Below are positions 63,901-64,000 of a stretch of 64,000 nt of DNA, piece by piece (position 1 is the stretch's first letter; every line of letters starts with the position of its first letter). This DNA is from Protonemura montana (Eukaryota > Arthropoda > Insecta > Plecoptera > Nemouridae), in assembly GCA_947568835.1 (NCBI GenBank), contig CANOQG010000023.1:184281-248280 (forward strand), given 5' to 3'. Below the pieces are notes generated by a model. That model was given only the letters and a program-made list of their open reading frames with translations. It did no database searches and was not told the origin of the DNA. The translations under genes and the position numbers were made by a program.

Positions 63901-64000
63901 TGGGTGCCCGTCAGCGTTGGGTGCCAAGCCGAGACCGGCACCTTATCGTCCGCCCTGACCTAGTTTCGACAGGGGTTTGGCCGGGACAATTTTTTCCACC
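51917..64000. repeat. S2 homogeneous core: 36 identical full copies, one deleted copy, one partial
   Basis: From copy 5 on, every copy has atggtatctctatcgtttgc, cgtaccggtacccccacg, tttccgggctgg, tcttgcaacc and cctgtgatag. I found no base substitution between these copies by eye. Such identity implies very recent amplification, or strong ongoing homogenisation (inference). An assembly artefact of copy number cannot be excluded from sequence alone. Confidence 0.93.
58111..58409. repeat. S2 copy with a 27-bp deletion (299 bp)
   Basis: At 58401-58403 the text reads cagcgtatcgtcc, whereas all other core copies have 27 more bases between cagcg and tatcg (ttgggtgccaagccg... ending ggcacct). It is the only length variant in the S2 array. 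Confidence 0.95.

Larger units (their letters stand above)
50604..64000. repeat. S2 satellite: tandem 326-bp repeat, about 41 copies
   Basis: The word gccctgacc recurs at 50613, 50939, 51265, 51591, 51917 and every 326 bases up to 58111; after one 299-base interval it recurs at 58410, 58736 and on to 63952. That is 40 full units, one shortened unit and a partial unit cut by the window end. The monomer is mixed in composition, with GC-rich parts and short A/T tracts, and is not a multiple of three, so no frame can stay open across copies. I do not recognise the family. The array continues out of the window to the right. Confidence 0.97.

Noticed and set aside
51865-63963. Overlapping 129-codon frames on the + strand, one per S2 copy
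   Set aside because: Each starts at GTG, has no internal Met, and overlaps the next copy's frame because 326 is not a multiple of three. The frames are identical only because the DNA is identical; no signal, domain or codon pattern supports coding.
1-64000. rRNA, tRNA or other RNA genes, including a 5S or rDNA spacer identity
   Set aside because: I found no recognisable 5S, 18S, 28S or tRNA sequence. A spacer origin cannot be excluded but has no positive support here.
1-64000. Telomeric simple repeats or long terminal repeats
   Set aside because: There are no runs of telomere-type hexamers or heptamers, and no paired LTR-like ends with primer-binding or polypurine sites. The poly-T and poly-G tracts are parts of the satellite units.

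Overview
This window holds no recognisable gene. All 64 kb except about 170 bases is tandemly repeated DNA of a eukaryotic heterochromatin type (satellite DNA). The repeat scale, the long A/T homopolymers, the absence of any sustained ATG-started reading frame and the nested higher-order repeats all point to a eukaryotic satellite block (pericentromeric, centromeric, subtelomeric or a spacer). I cannot name the species or the chromosomal site from sequence alone.

Layout. (1) Bases 1-29694 are 21 consecutive, near-identical copies of a 1414-bp unit, here called S1. Each unit has a short GC-rich block (about bases 127-345 of the unit) inside otherwise AT-rich sequence. (2) Bases 29695-50435 are 11 more S1-family units (units 22-32 in my numbering). 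They diverge steadily from the core and vary in length from 1417 to 2587 bp. Two things drive the length change: a 90-95 bp minisatellite inside the GC-rich block, present in one copy in the core and 3 to 8 copies here; and replacement of the 3' part of the unit by a longer 'B tail' in units 28, 29, 30 and 32, with unit 31 keeping the 'A tail'. Units 24-25 and 26-27 form a near-perfect 3390-bp tandem duplication. (3) Bases 50436-50603 are the only single-copy sequence, separating the two satellites. (4) Bases 50604-64000 are a second, GC-richer satellite, S2, with a 326-bp period. Its first four copies are diverged and fall into two pairs; from 51917 on every copy I read is identical except for one 27-bp deletion.

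Both arrays run out of the window at their homogeneous side and meet at their diverged sides. That is the pattern expected from unequal exchange and gene conversion, which keep array interiors uniform and leave edges to decay (established for satellite DNA; its application here is inference). There are no genes to work together. The interest lies in nested repeat structure: 94-bp monomers inside 1414-bp units, dimers of monomers, multi-unit higher-order repeats, mosaic tails, and a dyad motif kept in every S1 unit. The frames of 60-159 codons found throughout nearly all begin at TTG or GTG, recur only because the DNA recurs, and shift frame between copies; I do not call them genes.
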